A DNA stretch of 64,000 nt from CAZHGD01 sp964531735. Its GTDB lineage: Bacteria > Armatimonadota > UBA10988. The notes beneath the pieces are model-generated. The model searched no databases and was not told the DNA's origin. It saw only the letters and a program-made list of their open reading frames with translations. A program made the position numbers and the translations under genes. Below, in pieces: positions 19,274 through 28,163 of this stretch. The stretch lies in contig CAZHGD010000012.1 in the NCBI GenBank assembly GCA_964531735.1, positions 17,829 to 81,828 of the forward strand, written 5' to 3'. Positions within the stretch are counted from its first letter, which is position 1; each line of letters opens with the position of its first letter.

Positions 19274-20431
19274 ATGCCTTGGTGCTACTCGTCCGCTCTG
19301 GCGCTGGCCACCTGCCTGGTTGGCGCCGCCGATGCGCCGGCTGCGCCGCAGCCGTCGAACCAGGAACTGCTCGAGCAGCTCGAGCGCTCGTGGGACACGG
19401 TGGTCGCCACGTTCTGGTCACCGCGCACCAGTCTGTTCTACGTCACCCCGCCGGCGCAGGTGCCCAGCGCGGCGCAGTATGCCCGCCGCGAGCCGAACAT
19501 CCACGCCGGCGGCACCGGCGGTGAAGACTGCGCCATGTTCGGCGGCATCCTGCTCTCGGCCATGTGCGACCGCTTCGAGGTGACCGGCGACCCGGCCACC
19601 GGTGACCGGGCGCGCCAGGTCTACCAGGGCTTGCGGCTGCTGGCCACGGTCCACGGCGAACCGGGCTTCATCGCCCGCGGCGTTTGCGTGGAGGATGGCA
19701 AGTCGGTCTATCCGGGCTCCTCGCGCGACCAGTTCACCAACGTGGTCCACGGGTTATGGCGCTACCACCGCAGTGCCATGAGCACCGCGGCCGAGCGGCA
19801 GGAGATCCGCGACATCCTGGGCGCGGTGGCCGACAAGATGGCGCGCGAAGTGACGGCCGAGAACGACTTCAGCTTCAGGTTCCTCGGCGGCGTGCCCGAC
19901 AACCGGCGCGTGTCCAAGATGTGGCACGTCTATGTGCATGAAGCGGCCCGCCTGCCCATGTTCTACGCCGCGGCCTGGGACGCCGGACGGCGCGAGGAGC
20001 ACCGGCAGCACTGGCGCGAGTACGCCGCGCCGGCGGTGAAGCAATCGCTCACCTTCGCCACCACGCCACCCGACCTGCTCCGGCGCTGGGTGCCGGCCTA
20101 CTCGGTGATCCAGATGCAGGTCTCGCTCGAGGTGCTCCTGGCGCTGGAGCCCGAAGCGGCCCTGGCCGGCGAGGTCCGCCGAGCGATGCGCGAGGTGGCC
20201 GAGATCGCCGAGCACAGCCCCGTCTACGATCTGGCCAAGCGCAGTGGGCGCGAGCGCGCCGAGGTGATCGAGGGGCAGTTGCTGAGCCCTGACTACACGC
20301 TCAGCGCAAAGCACGAGGGCTACTTGCGCCAGTCCATCGCGCGGCTGGACGCGAGCCGCGATCCCGGGGCGGTCTACACGCTGCTCGGCGCCTACTGGCG
20401 CGCGCGGCGCGCGGGGCAGCTCAAGCCATAG
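19274..20431 (+). CDS. Secreted protein of unknown function, alpha/alpha-toroid-like
   Basis: ATG at 19274 has AGGAGCC upstream, and the first 22 residues form a signal peptide (SSALALATCLVGAADA). The 385-residue protein is mostly helical with regular Trp/Tyr/Arg-rich helices (GGTGGEDCAMFGGILLSAMCDRFE, written here as description of the first conserved helix pair, then FTNVVHGLWRYHRS and KMWHVYVHEAARLPMF). The layout resembles the alpha/alpha barrels of glycan lyases and unsaturated glucuronyl hydrolases, but I cannot name a family. It is probably cotranscribed with the DUF5696-like gene and may process the same glycan. Confidence 0.6.
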   Translation: MPWCYSSALALATCLVGAADAPAAPQPSNQELLEQLERSWDTVVATFWSPRTSLFYVTPPAQVPSAAQYARREPNIHAGGTGGEDCAMFGGILLSAMCDRFEVTGDPATGDRARQVYQGLRLLATVHGEPGFIARGVCVEDGKSVYPGSSRDQFTNVVHGLWRYHRSAMSTAAERQEIRDILGAVADKMAREVTAENDFSFRFLGGVPDNRRVSKMWHVYVHEAARLPMFYAAAWDAGRREEHRQHWREYAAPAVKQSLTFATTPPDLLRRWVPAYSVIQMQVSLEVLLALEPEAALAGEVRRAMREVAEIAEHSPVYDLAKRSGRERAEVIEGQLLSPDYTLSAKHEGYLRQSIARLDASRDPGAVYTLLGAYWRARRAGQLKP

Positions 20432-20679
20432 GGCGGCGCGGCGACGCCTGCGCCCCTTCCGACACGAGGACTCTTGCGGGGGGCGACGGCCTACGACCAG
20501 CCCATCCACGAAGGCGCGAACGCCGAGGACCGGATCCGAGCGGCGATGTGGGCCTGAGTGGACAGCCTGCCAGCCAAGGGCGCGGACCGAGGACGGTCCG
20601 CGCCCTTGTGTGTGGTTGCAGTGCGTGCGGCATCGGCGCGCTCTCAAAGGATGGTCATACGACACTGTGCCGTCTTCCA
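20432..20679. other. Intergenic stretch with terminator and possible gene remnant
   Basis: About 250 bp before the next promoter. The frame ending at the TGA 20555-20557 reads ...EGANAEDRIRAAMWA, which looks like the C-terminus of a real protein but has no start or body. It may be a gene remnant. A strong hairpin follows at 20576-20607. Confidence 0.35.
20576..20607. terminator. 13-bp perfect hairpin terminator
   Basis: AAGGGCGCGGACC (20576-20588) and GGTCCGCGCCCTT (20595-20607) pair perfectly around a 6-nt loop, followed by a GT-rich tail. It separates the secreted-protein operon from the fusion-gene unit. Confidence 0.75.
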
Positions 20680-20707
20680 TTGACATAAGCATCCATCATG
20701 CCATAAT
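20680..20707 (+). promoter_or_regulatory. Strong sigma-70-like promoter
   Basis: A perfect TTGACA (20680-20685), a 16-nt spacer and CATAAT (20702-20707) are found in an unusually A+T-rich patch for this window. It would start transcription near 20714, ahead of the small ORF and the fusion gene. Confidence 0.75.
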
Positions 20708-20808
20708 GCCCGCGCATGCCGAACGGCCAGGATCGGCGTCGGGCGAACTGGCTGGGGGCATGACCTTGAGCAACACAGACAGTCTGGCGTCGGCATCCTG
20801 GGTGGATC

Positions 20809-21048
20809 ATGTGCACAGTGGCAGATCTGGTTGACGAACTGCTGGGGCTCAGCGATGAGCAACTCGGTGCGCGCTACACCATTGTGGGCGAGGGGGCACG
20901 GGCGCGCCTGAGAGCGCTGCATTGGGTCCTTCACGCCGACGAGGTGGCGCTGGTGCCCGACGGAGAGGAAGCCCCGCTCGCGCCAGCCGCACCGGTGGCC
21001 GCAGGGACGCTGGTCGTCTACATCGAAGGCACACCGCTCTCGTTCTGA
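20809..21048 (+). CDS. Small protein of unknown function (79 aa)
   Basis: The ATG at 20809 has only a close GGGTGG upstream, so the start is uncertain. The first 50 residues are acidic and helical (VADLVDELLGLSDEQLGARY). The last 28 are Pro/Ala-rich, ending in LVVYIEGTPLSF. I do not recognise a family. It lies 80 bp upstream of the fusion gene behind one strong promoter, so the two are probably cotranscribed. The acidic helical front and distinct hydrophobic tail resemble a leader-plus-core peptide layout, but no double-glycine or other cleavage motif is clear. A 24-codon frame at 20760-20834 overlaps it and is less convincing. Confidence 0.5.
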   Translation: MCTVADLVDELLGLSDEQLGARYTIVGEGARARLRALHWVLHADEVALVPDGEEAPLAPAAPVAAGTLVVYIEGTPLSF

Positions 21049-21128
21049 CTAGTGCCCCGACGATCCGCTCATGGGCATTGCCGCGGCGGATTCCTGACAG
21101 TGCGAACCAGCGCGGTAGGAGGCGGGCC

Positions 21129-23534
21129 ATGCAGACGGTACATCCGCTACTCGTCAACCGTGAACCACACAGCAGTCAGGGGCTGCGGTGGCAGAAATTG
21201 GTGGAGCCCACGCTCGCGTGCATCCAGCCGGCATACGACGGCGAGTTGTTCATCGGCGACTGCCGCTTGGCGCCGTCGGAATGGTACCGCACCGAGGAGT
21301 TGGTCACGCGCGAAGAGAAGAACCGCTTCACCGTGCGTGGCTTCGTCTTCGAGCGCACCGGCGTCGACGGTGATCGCCCGATTGGCTGGGTGCAAGTACG
21401 CCACGATGTGTCGGCCAAGCTCTGCCATGGCAGCCTTTGTGAGGCCCTGCTGGCGCCACCCAGACGGCTGACCAGCCGGCTCTTCCGCCTCCAGACTTCC
21501 GAACTGGCCGCGGTGTATGGCGTGGCCGGACTGGATGTCGCCAGCTACGTCAAGCCACTACCCAATGCGGGCGCCTTCCTAGAGGCGGCGGTGTACATGG
21601 CCCTGATGGCTGCCGTGCGTTTTGGTGGGCGCCCGCTCGGCCCTATTGAGCTGGCCGTTGCCCAACGCCGGTTCCTGGCTCGTCGCGGCAGGCATCTCGA
21701 GGATGACGAGATCCGCTGCGGCCAGCTTCGCCCTCGTGACCTCGTGACGCTGCTCAGTGATGCCAGCCTAACCGGGTGCAGCGCCATCCACCACGTCGCC
21801 AGGCTGGACGCCGGTGACCCGGCGGCCGACCGCGCCTGGATCGTCGAACTCACCTGGTATGTCAGCGCAGGCTTGCCGGTTCTGTGTCTCGTAGACCCGG
21901 CGCGCCTGCATCACACCGAGGGTGACGGAGCCGAGTCGGCCCACGCCATCGTGATCGTCGGCCATGGCCGCGACGACCTTCGGCGCCAGACCCTGGTGTA
22001 CATGGATCCAGGCGAGCTTTCTGGGCCTTATATGCAGTGCACCATTCATGACCTGATGGATGCCGCGAAGGGCTTCGCGATGCACAACGGCGGCACCATG
22101 CAGGCGGTCGTACTGGCGCCGCTGGGCGCGGTCGGCCCGCTCATCTGCGACGATGTCGGCCGGCTGCTGGGTACAGACCCACGCCCGCTGGGCATGCAGG
22201 TGGAGTTGCTGGCGCGGAAAGAGATCGCGCCTCGCCTCGCGCACATGGCTTTCGAAATGAACCTACAGGCCAAGGATCAGTGGCCGCGCAACCAACGTGG
22301 GGCAGTGTCGGCCTGCGCTGAGGCGGTACGCGCCCGCCAACAGCCTGAGCCGGCCTACGCCTGGCTACTCACCCGAATGATGCCACGCGAACTGCGTCGG
22401 GACCTCGCCGGAAACCAGGCTCTGGGTCTGGTTCTTGACGCCACCGACCCGGTGCAGTCTAGGCCGCTCTGGCGTCTGGCCTGGAATGCGGTCGGCGAAA
22501 GCGGCGGCGGTCTGGCGCTTGACCCGCTACGGCCTACCGGGGCCGCGGGCAGCATCAGTCCAGGTGAGCCGCCACAGCCCTGGCAGGGCTCGCCAGACCA
22601 CACCCGGCGGAAGAAGACCACACCAGCCGTCATCACGTCATGCTTTGCGCTCGGCCTCGACGAGTGTTTCGGCACTCTCCGGGAGCTGGGTGTCCAGGCG
22701 GTGGACATCTACCTGCCATCCGAAACCGACGGCCCGCTCTATGGGCAAGCCTGGGACGCGACGCACCGGTCCATGCGGCACGACTTCGTCCCACCCCTGG
22801 CCAAACAGATCGGCGAACTGCTGCGCCATCACCGCCTAAAAGTGGTGGCCATCACCACCTCATTCAATGACGTCGCGGAGCCGGTGATCCGAGACGAGCA
22901 GCAGAACGCTGTCAGTTCTCTGGTGGCCGCCTTGAGGCTGGCCGACGAGCTCAAAGTCGCGACCGTCGAGGCGCGGGCCGGGCTGTGTGTCTACCATGAC
23001 ACCCAGGACCGTCTCGTCTATGACGACGACGAAGGCGGCATCAAGCGCTTGCTGGCATCGCTGACCCAAGTGGCGAAGAAGCGGGCCGAGCTAGGCATCA
23101 GCGCGGTGCTGGCACTGGAACCAGAGCCTGGCGAGCTGTTTGTGCTGCGCTCCATCGCGCAACTACGCTCGCTCGCCCGTGCAGTCAACGAGAGCGACGT
23201 ACTGGCCGGCGTGGTCGGGCTGAATCTTGACATCGGTCACCTGCGCATCTGGAACAACGGCGGAACCATCCGTCCTGACGATCTACTGGACGACAACCAG
23301 CAGCCACTCCTGCCCATCTACGGTTGTCACGTATCTGACCATATCCTCAGGCACTGGGCGGATCTTCCGCTGGGCACGTTCCACCGTACCGAATCACTAA
23401 AGGAGTGGCTGGACTTCTACCAGACATTCTGCCGGGCCAGCCGTCCACACGTTTCGGTCGAACTGGAACGTGGCGGTCCCATTCACACCGTCGGGCGAAG
23501 CTATCGGGCGCTCAGACACGCGCTCGACAGGTAG
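21129..23534 (+). CDS. Fusion protein: papain/C39-like N-terminal domain and sugar-isomerase/AP-endonuclease-2-type TIM barrel
   Basis: ATG at 21129 has an ideal AGGAGG site. The 801-residue protein has two recognisable ends. Residues about 115-335 resemble a C39/papain-like fold: a helix-rich front, then SAHAIVIVG (H272) and YMDPGELSG (D293), which match the His-Asp end of such peptidases. At the place expected for the catalytic cysteine I see NAGAFLEAAVYMAL with Ala, so it may be inactive. Residues about 340-495 are a helical linker I cannot assign. Residues about 500-795 form a PF01261-type barrel with metal-ligand candidates E664 (LALEPEP), D701/H704 (NLDIGH), H734 (GCHVSDH) and E778 (VSVELERGG). 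Codon use looks less G+C-biased than the neighbours, suggesting transfer. Function unknown. Confidence 0.65.
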   Translation: MQTVHPLLVNREPHSSQGLRWQKLVEPTLACIQPAYDGELFIGDCRLAPSEWYRTEELVTREEKNRFTVRGFVFERTGVDGDRPIGWVQVRHDVSAKLCHGSLCEALLAPPRRLTSRLFRLQTSELAAVYGVAGLDVASYVKPLPNAGAFLEAAVYMALMAAVRFGGRPLGPIELAVAQRRFLARRGRHLEDDEIRCGQLRPRDLVTLLSDASLTGCSAIHHVARLDAGDPAADRAWIVELTWYVSAGLPVLCLVDPARLHHTEGDGAESAHAIVIVGHGRDDLRRQTLVYMDPGELSGPYMQCTIHDLMDAAKGFAMHNGGTMQAVVLAPLGAVGPLICDDVGRLLGTDPRPLGMQVELLARKEIAPRLAHMAFEMNLQAKDQWPRNQRGAVSACAEAVRARQQPEPAYAWLLTRMMPRELRRDLAGNQALGLVLDATDPVQSRPLWRLAWNAVGESGGGLALDPLRPTGAAGSISPGEPPQPWQGSPDHTRRKKTTPAVITSCFALGLDECFGTLRELGVQAVDIYLPSETDGPLYGQAWDATHRSMRHDFVPPLAKQIGELLRHHRLKVVAITTSFNDVAEPVIRDEQQNAVSSLVAALRLADELKVATVEARAGLCVYHDTQDRLVYDDDEGGIKRLLASLTQVAKKRAELGISAVLALEPEPGELFVLRSIAQLRSLARAVNESDVLAGVVGLNLDIGHLRIWNNGGTIRPDDLLDDNQQPLLPIYGCHVSDHILRHWADLPLGTFHRTESLKEWLDFYQTFCRASRPHVSVELERGGPIHTVGRSYRALRHALDR

Positions 23535-23566
23535 ACTGCCTGACGCGGGCGAGGCGCCATCCGCTC

Positions 23567-26092
23567 CTACCTCGCCTCCAGGTCGAACAGGCCCTGCTCG
23601 CGGCGCTTCAGGTCACCGGGGCCCATCGGCCCGCCGGGCAGCACTTCGCGGGGCTTGCTGCCACGGCCGGGACCGACGATGCCCAGTTGGTGCATCTGGT
23701 CCATGATGCGGCCCGCGCGGTTGAAACCGATGCCGTGGGTGCGTTGGAGACGCGACGTCGACGCGATGCCCTCGCGGCGGACGAAGTCGACGCACTCCCA
23801 GAACCGCTCGTCCAGGTCCATGTCCTCGACGCGGTCGTCTTCGGGTCCCTCGTCGTCGGCGGCAATCGGCTGAATGATGCTCTCGGCGTACTTCACGCGC
23901 AGCGTCGACGGCATCGCCTGCAGGTACTCCACCAGCCGGTGGACTTGGTGCTCATCTACGAACGCGCCCTGCATCCGCTCGGGCTTGCTGCCGTCGATCG
24001 GGTTGTAGAGCATGTCGCCGCGGCCGATCAGGCGCTCGGCGCCGACTTGGTCGAGGATGACGCGGCTGTCCACCTGCTGCGCCACGCTGAACGCCACGCG
24101 GGTACCGATGTTGGCCTTGATCTGGCCGGTGACCACGTTCACCGCCGGGCGCTGCGTGGCCACCACCAGGTGGATGCCGGTGGCGCGCGCGAGCTGGGCC
24201 AGGCGGCAGATGCTGGCCTCGACCGCCGCGCGGGCGAGCATCATCAGCTCGGCGAGCTCGTCGATGATGATCACCAGATAGGGCATGCGCTCTTCTTCGT
24301 CCACCTGCTGGTTGTAGCTGGCGACGTTGCGCACGCCGAGGTCGTGCATGCGGTCGTAGCGGGCCATCATCTCGTGGACCGCGCCGCGCAACAGGTCGGC
24401 GGCGTCCTCGGGGTCGGTCACCACCGGCCGGTCGAGGTGCGGAATGCCGTCGTAGAGCGTCAGCTCCACGCGCTTCGGGTCGATCATCAGGAACCGCAGG
24501 TCGCGTGGCGACAGCCGGTAGATCAGCGAGATGATCAGGCAGTTGAGACAGACCGACTTGCCCGAGTTGGTGGTGCCGGCCACCAGTACGTGCGGCATGC
24601 GCGTCAGTTCGGCAATGCGGATGCCGCCGGCGATGTCCTTGCCCAGGACGAACGGCAGCGGACCCGGGGCGTTGCGGAACTCCTTCGACAGCAGCAGCGG
24701 GTGCAGGTGTACGGTCTCGCGGTTCTGGTTGGGCACTTCGATGCCGATGACGCCTTTGCCGGGCACCGGGGCCTCGATGCGGATACCGGTGGAGGCCAGT
24801 GCCATGGCGATGTCGTCGGCCAGCACGGCGACCTTGCTGACGCGGATGCCGGGCGCCAGTTCCATCTCGTAGCGGGTGACCGTCGGGCCGACCTCGGTGT
24901 TGACCACCTTGGCCTGGATGCGGAAGCTGTCGAGCGTGGCTTCCAGGCGCTGGCTGTTGGCCAGGATCTCGCCGGTCCGGTCGGGCGGTGGCGCAGCGCG
25001 CGGCGGCTCCACGAGTTGCAGCGGCGGGAGCTTGTAGGTGGTCGGCTCGCCGTCGGTGTACCAGGCCGCCTCGACCTCCGAGCGCTCCGGCGGCTCGGGC
25101 ATGCCTGGCAGCGTGAGCTGGCGCGGATGGCCCTCGGGGTCCAACGGCACCGGCGGACGGACAATCCGTTCGGTTGGGTGCCAGCCGCTGGGCGTCTCGG
25201 CGGCGGTCTCCACCGGCTCGCCGACCGGCGGCGGAGCGGGGTTGAGCAGCGGCTCCGGCTCCGTGGCGGCAGGCAGCTCCGGGGCCGCCGTCGCGGCCAT
25301 GGCCGGCGCCGTCGGCTCGGGCTCGGGCGCCACGGTCAGCGGGCGCGTGTCGCTGTCGTCGTAGTCGATCGGCTCGGCCGGATCGTCGCGCAGATAGAGC
25401 GGAATGGGCAGATCCGGCGGTGGTGGCGGCAACTCGGCCGGCGGTGCGTCGGCGATGGTGGCCCTGGTGCGGCGTGGCGCGCGCGCCGCGGGCGGCGCGG
25501 CGGCGCGGGCCGTCTCGGCGCGGCGTAGCGCGGCCTGGCGCAGCCATTCGCCCATGGCGTACCACAGGTCGCGAATCGGCCGCTCACTGCTCAGCACCAG
25601 TCCGGCGAGCAGCATCATGCCGAGCACGATGTCGCAGCCGACCGGCCCCATCAGCCGGCGGCAGACCAGCACCAGCAGCAGGCCGACCCAGCCGCCGTGC
25701 TCCTGCACCGGCCAGAGCAGGGCCTGGCCGTTCTCGGCCATGGTCAGCTCTTCGTGCAGCGGCACGCGGTTGTGCCAGAGACCGGCGAGGGCCAACGCCG
25801 CCAGGGCCAGGCCGACACCGGAGACCGGCGCGGGCGGCGCGCCGCCGCGGAACAGCCACAGCGTGCCCGCGAAGAACAGCAGGAACGGCACGGCGTTGGT
25901 CAGCCGGCCGAGAATGAGCCGCAGCAGCTCCACCGTACCGGCCAGCAACGGCCCGGCGTCGGCCGTGTGCAAGCCGGCCAGGAGCAGCGCGCCGAGGGTC
26001 AACAGGCCCAGCCCGACCAGGTCGCCGCCGCGGCGCGACGGGCCGGGCGAGTCGGGACGATCCGTGCGTGGTTTGCGGTTCACAGAAGCCAT
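23567..26092 (-). CDS. ftsK: FtsK/SpoIIIE DNA translocase
   Basis: Pumps chromosome ends across the division septum. The 841-residue protein has four to five N-terminal transmembrane segments (about 20-170) and a Pro/Glu/Ala-rich linker (about 190-370). The alpha-beta motor follows, with Walker A AGTTNSGKS (about 505-513) and Walker B LVIIIDELAEL. The C-terminal gamma winged-helix domain (FWECVDFVRREGIASTSRL) reads KOPS-type sequences. The start at 26092 is set by the onset of the typical basic N-terminus; no strong ribosome site is visible there. It ends convergently, 32 bp from the fusion gene. Confidence 0.93.
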   Translation of the reverse strand: MASVNRKPRTDRPDSPGPSRRGGDLVGLGLLTLGALLLAGLHTADAGPLLAGTVELLRLILGRLTNAVPFLLFFAGTLWLFRGGAPPAPVSGVGLALAALALAGLWHNRVPLHEELTMAENGQALLWPVQEHGGWVGLLLVLVCRRLMGPVGCDIVLGMMLLAGLVLSSERPIRDLWYAMGEWLRQAALRRAETARAAAPPAARAPRRTRATIADAPPAELPPPPPDLPIPLYLRDDPAEPIDYDDSDTRPLTVAPEPEPTAPAMAATAAPELPAATEPEPLLNPAPPPVGEPVETAAETPSGWHPTERIVRPPVPLDPEGHPRQLTLPGMPEPPERSEVEAAWYTDGEPTTYKLPPLQLVEPPRAAPPPDRTGEILANSQRLEATLDSFRIQAKVVNTEVGPTVTRYEMELAPGIRVSKVAVLADDIAMALASTGIRIEAPVPGKGVIGIEVPNQNRETVHLHPLLLSKEFRNAPGPLPFVLGKDIAGGIRIAELTRMPHVLVAGTTNSGKSVCLNCLIISLIYRLSPRDLRFLMIDPKRVELTLYDGIPHLDRPVVTDPEDAADLLRGAVHEMMARYDRMHDLGVRNVASYNQQVDEEERMPYLVIIIDELAELMMLARAAVEASICRLAQLARATGIHLVVATQRPAVNVVTGQIKANIGTRVAFSVAQQVDSRVILDQVGAERLIGRGDMLYNPIDGSKPERMQGAFVDEHQVHRLVEYLQAMPSTLRVKYAESIIQPIAADDEGPEDDRVEDMDLDERFWECVDFVRREGIASTSRLQRTHGIGFNRAGRIMDQMHQLGIVGPGRGSKPREVLPGGPMGPGDLKRREQGLFDLEAR

Positions 26093-26262
26093 GGGATACT
26101 CGCGGTGATTCGACAGCGACCGGGCTGGGAGGTTCCTCGGCGAGGCCGGCGAACGACCCGTCAGACACCGATGAGCAGGGAGCACAGACCGCGCCTCGAC
26201 GCCGGTTGACGCTCGCCGGCCGGGCTGCCTCCGGCCGCCATGTGGAACCAGGACAGAGCACC

Positions 26263-27720
26263 ATGGGCATCCAGTTTGAACTCGACTACCGCTACCTCAT
26301 GACCGACCATGTCGGCGCGGCACACGGCCTGCGCGCCGATGACATCACGGCGCTGCAGCCGCTGTTCAACCGCATCCATCAGCAGATCGGCGCCGACGTC
26401 ACGCCGGGCGGCAAGCACCGCGAGCTGGGCTTCTTCGACCTGCCGGACACGCAGGTCTCCGTGGCCGACGAGCTGGTGAAGACGGCCGCCGAGTTCAGCG
26501 GCCTGGCGGACGCGCATGTCGTGCTGGGCATCGGCGGCTCCTACCTGGGCGCCCGGATGCTGTTCGAGGCGCTCTGCCACAAGTTCCACAACGAGTTGCC
26601 GGCCGACCGCCGCAAGGCGCCGCGCATCTACTTCGAAGGCAACAGCGTCGACAACGACGCGTTTGTCGACCTGCTCGACCTGCTCGAGGGCCAACCGGTC
26701 ACCGCGCACGTGGTGTCCAAGTCGGGCGGCACGCTCGAGACCGGCATGGCGTTCCGCCTGCTGCGCCAGCGGCTGGGCGACCGCGTCGCCGCCTGGGCGG
26801 TGACCACCGGGCACAAGACGCGACTCGACCGGTTTGTCGCGCAGCGGCAACTCCAAGGGCTGCGTGTGTTCGACTTGCCGGACAACGTGGGCGGCCGGTT
26901 CTCGGTGCTCTGCCCGGTCGGCCTGTTCCCGGCGGCGATGATGGGCCTCGACGTCCACGCCATCCTCGACGGCGCCCGCGCCATGCGCGACCGCTGTGCG
27001 GCGACGGCCGACGTGCTGGACAACCCGGCCTACCTCTACGCCGCGCTGCAGTACCTGTCGCTGCTGCGAGGCCGCAACATCTCGGTGCTGTCGGTCTGGT
27101 CCAAGTGCCTCGAGTCCTTCGGGCTCTGGCTCGACCAGCTCTCGGCCGAAAGCCTCGGCAAGGATGGCCTGGGCCGGACGCCGCTGACCGCCGTGTGCAC
27201 GCGCGAGCTGCACTCGCGCGGGCAGCAGCACCAGGAAGGCACGCGCGACAAGGTCGTGTGCAACCTGGTCGCCCAACGGCCGGGCCGCGAGCCGCTGGCG
27301 GCCGCCGCCGAGCCGGGCGACGATGAAGAGCGCGCCATCTACGCGTCCGGCCGCAAGCCGACCAAGGAAGAGGCGTCGGCGACCGACGGCTACTTCTACG
27401 CGGTGGGCCGCTCGCTGCCGGAGATCAACGATCTGGCCTACCAGGCCACCGACACCGCGTACGTCAAGGCGCAGCGGCCGGGCATGACCATGCGCATCGG
27501 CGCCATCGACGAGGCGCACCTCGGCGCGCTGATCTTCCTGTTCGAGCTGGCCACGCTGGTGGAGGGCCGCCTGATGGGCGTCAATCCGCTCAACCAGCCG
27601 GGCGTCCAGGACTACAAAGACTACCTGACGGGTTTGCTCGATGCGCCCGGTGGTGAGCGCTACGGCGCCGAATGCCGCGCGCTGCGCTCGGGTGACAACC
27701 CGTTCGTGGTGCGCGCGTAG
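26263..27720 (+). CDS. pgi: Glucose-6-phosphate isomerase
   Basis: Interconverts glucose 6-phosphate and fructose 6-phosphate in the cytoplasm. The ATG at 26263 follows CAGGA. The 485-residue product shows the two SIS subdomains with GIGGSYLGARM, VVSKSGGTLETG (phosphate-binding serines and threonine), GGRFSVLCPVGL and the late GVNPLNQPGVQDYK signature carrying the catalytic region. Length and motifs match the shorter bacterial form related to Thermotoga and Bacillus Pgi. It is divergent from ftsK and ends against a bidirectional terminator. Confidence 0.94.
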   Translation: MGIQFELDYRYLMTDHVGAAHGLRADDITALQPLFNRIHQQIGADVTPGGKHRELGFFDLPDTQVSVADELVKTAAEFSGLADAHVVLGIGGSYLGARMLFEALCHKFHNELPADRRKAPRIYFEGNSVDNDAFVDLLDLLEGQPVTAHVVSKSGGTLETGMAFRLLRQRLGDRVAAWAVTTGHKTRLDRFVAQRQLQGLRVFDLPDNVGGRFSVLCPVGLFPAAMMGLDVHAILDGARAMRDRCAATADVLDNPAYLYAALQYLSLLRGRNISVLSVWSKCLESFGLWLDQLSAESLGKDGLGRTPLTAVCTRELHSRGQQHQEGTRDKVVCNLVAQRPGREPLAAAAEPGDDEERAIYASGRKPTKEEASATDGYFYAVGRSLPEINDLAYQATDTAYVKAQRPGMTMRIGAIDEAHLGALIFLFELATLVEGRLMGVNPLNQPGVQDYKDYLTGLLDAPGGERYGAECRALRSGDNPFVVRA

Positions 27721-27738
27721 GCCGGCCGAAGTCGCACC

Positions 27739-27769
27739 AGCCTGGGGTGGCGCGAGCCCGCCCCAGGCT
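27739..27769. terminator. Bidirectional terminator between pgi and the old rluD end
   Basis: A 9-bp perfect stem AGCCTGGGG (27739-27747) / CCCCAGGCT (27761-27769) lies between the pgi stop and the minus-strand stop codon of the rluD remnant. It probably served the original, uninterrupted rluD gene. Confidence 0.7.
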
Positions 27770-28062
27770 CAGGCGCGGCTGGCCGCCCACGCGCGCAGCG
27801 CCTCGCGGACGGTCACGTAGGCCGGTGGCGGCGGCACCTCGAAGCTCATCGGGCGGCCGTCGCGCGGATGCACGAAGCGGATGCGCACCGCGTGCAGCGC
27901 TTGGCCGGGCAGTTGCGCCACCGCTGCGGCCACCGGTTCGGGTAACGGGCCATAGGCGGCGCGCCGTTTGGTGCCGTAGACCTTGTCGCCCAGCAGGGGA
28001 TGGCCCAGGTAGTTGCAGTGGACGCGCACCTGGTGGGTGCGGCCGCTGTGCAAGCGGCACAG
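27769..28062 (-). pseudogene. 3' remnant of a second rluD (pseudouridine synthase) allele
   Basis: The last 98 codons of an RluD-type gene lie here, reading CRLHSGRTHQVRVHCNYLG and on to a normal stop. Bases 27890-28062 are identical to the same segment of the complete rluD gene at 29381-29553. The final 39 codons diverge (VRIRFVHPRDGRPMSFEV versus WRIRFLHPSDGREMTFEV). Upstream of 28062 the similarity stops abruptly, and the frame runs by chance into unrelated sequence up to 28260. It lacks the S4 domain and the catalytic aspartate, so it cannot be functional. I read it as the original rluD 3' end displaced by an inserted cassette. Confidence 0.85.
27890..28062 (-). repeat. 173-bp exact direct repeat, copy 1 (in rluD remnant)
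   Basis: Every base matches 29381-29553. Both edges are sharp: outside them the sequences differ at once, as diverged homologous coding sequence on one side and unrelated sequence on the other. Confidence 0.95.
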
Positions 28063-28163
28063 TGGGCGGTGGCGCGGTGGGCCTGGCTTCACAAGCGCGG
28101 AGCGCCAGCGGCTGGGGCCGCAGACAAGTGCACTGTCACCAGAACTCAGCCCGTCATCGGCAG

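Noticed and set aside
20610..20834. 74-codon forward ORF and the 24-codon ATG frame within it
   Set aside because: It spans the promoter and overlaps the better-placed 79-codon frame. The ribosome site is weak and its composition is not protein-like.
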